DNA of 5,544 nucleotides from Candidatus Gottesmanbacteria bacterium RIFCSPHIGHO2_01_FULL_46_14 (GTDB lineage Bacteria; Patescibacteriota; Microgenomatia; UBA10105; UBA927). The stretch covers positions 5,666 through 11,209 of the forward strand of contig MFJJ01000057.1 of the NCBI GenBank assembly GCA_001780895.1, given 5' to 3'. The notes beneath the pieces were generated by a model. The model searched no databases, was not told where the DNA came from, and was given only the letters and a program-made list of their open reading frames with translations. Of this stretch, positions 5,486 through 5,544 are shown one piece after another. A program made the translations under genes and the position numbers. Each line of letters starts with the position of its first letter. The first letter of the stretch is position 1.

Positions 5486-5515
5486 TTGACAGGTGAATTT
5501 CCCCGCACGTATAGT
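5486..5515 (+). promoter_or_regulatory. Promoter reading out of the window
   Basis: TTGACA (5486-5491), 18-bp spacer, TATAGT (5510-5515); expected start near 5522. The -35 is perfect and the -10 matches 5 of 6. It begins 6 bp after the repeat array. No start codon or gene can be identified in the remaining 29 bases, so the target lies downstream of the window. Confidence 0.6.
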
Positions 5516-5544
5516 AGAGGACGAAAGAGTTACCCGCGGGATTG

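Noticed and set aside
1..5544. Recoded TGA (glycine), as in some CPR lineages
   Set aside because: All genes read through full length with no in-frame TGA, so nothing calls for a non-standard code; absence of TGA as a terminator in six ORFs is too few to argue from.

Overview
The window looks like part of a bacterial chromosome in which a housekeeping carbohydrate gene adjoins an accessory stretch. The most likely source is a small-genome uncultivated bacterium of the Patescibacteria/CPR type, but this is only a tentative inference. It rests on the diverged glycogen synthase, two DUF4143-family ATPases, an AbiE toxin-antitoxin pair, scarce Shine-Dalgarno sequences and several promoters that place the transcription start at or just before the ATG. 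All stops used are TAG or TAA and the standard code suffices. All genes lie on the + strand.

Region 1 (1-1353): the C-terminal four fifths of a glycogen synthase (GlgA, GT5), cut by the window start. It is followed by a tiny ORF (about 50 aa) with two predicted membrane segments, which appears to have its own extended -10 promoter inside the end of glgA. Base composition here is balanced to GC-rich.

Region 2 (1354-2846): a perfect-consensus sigma70-type promoter (TTGACA, 17 bp, TATAAT) drives the first AAA+/DUF4143 ATPase with almost no leader. The DNA is markedly more AT-rich from here on. The 257-base gap after it holds an unidentified open stretch (2590-2775) and a short array of a 20-bp-period repeat.

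Region 3 (2847-5405): a second, diverged AAA+/DUF4143 ATPase, a weak terminator-like hairpin, then an abiEi-abiEii operon. The operon encodes a type IV toxin-antitoxin: a winged-helix antitoxin/repressor and a nucleotidyltransferase toxin. A 7-bp perfect palindrome overlaps the -10 and start codon of abiEi and is probably the autoregulatory operator. The two abi genes overlap.

Region 4 (5406-5544): a second, longer copy of the 20-bp-period repeat, then a promoter-like TTGACA/TATAGT pair reading out of the window.

The two repeat copies are in the same orientation, 2.65 kb apart, and bracket exactly the second ATPase plus the AbiE pair. This suggests that those three genes form a mobile or formerly mobile cassette. 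The repeats resemble the multiple terminal repeats of IS21-family elements, but no transposase is present, so that identification is an inference. No wholly new system can be demonstrated; the repeat-bracketed ATPase plus AbiE unit is the best candidate for follow-up.
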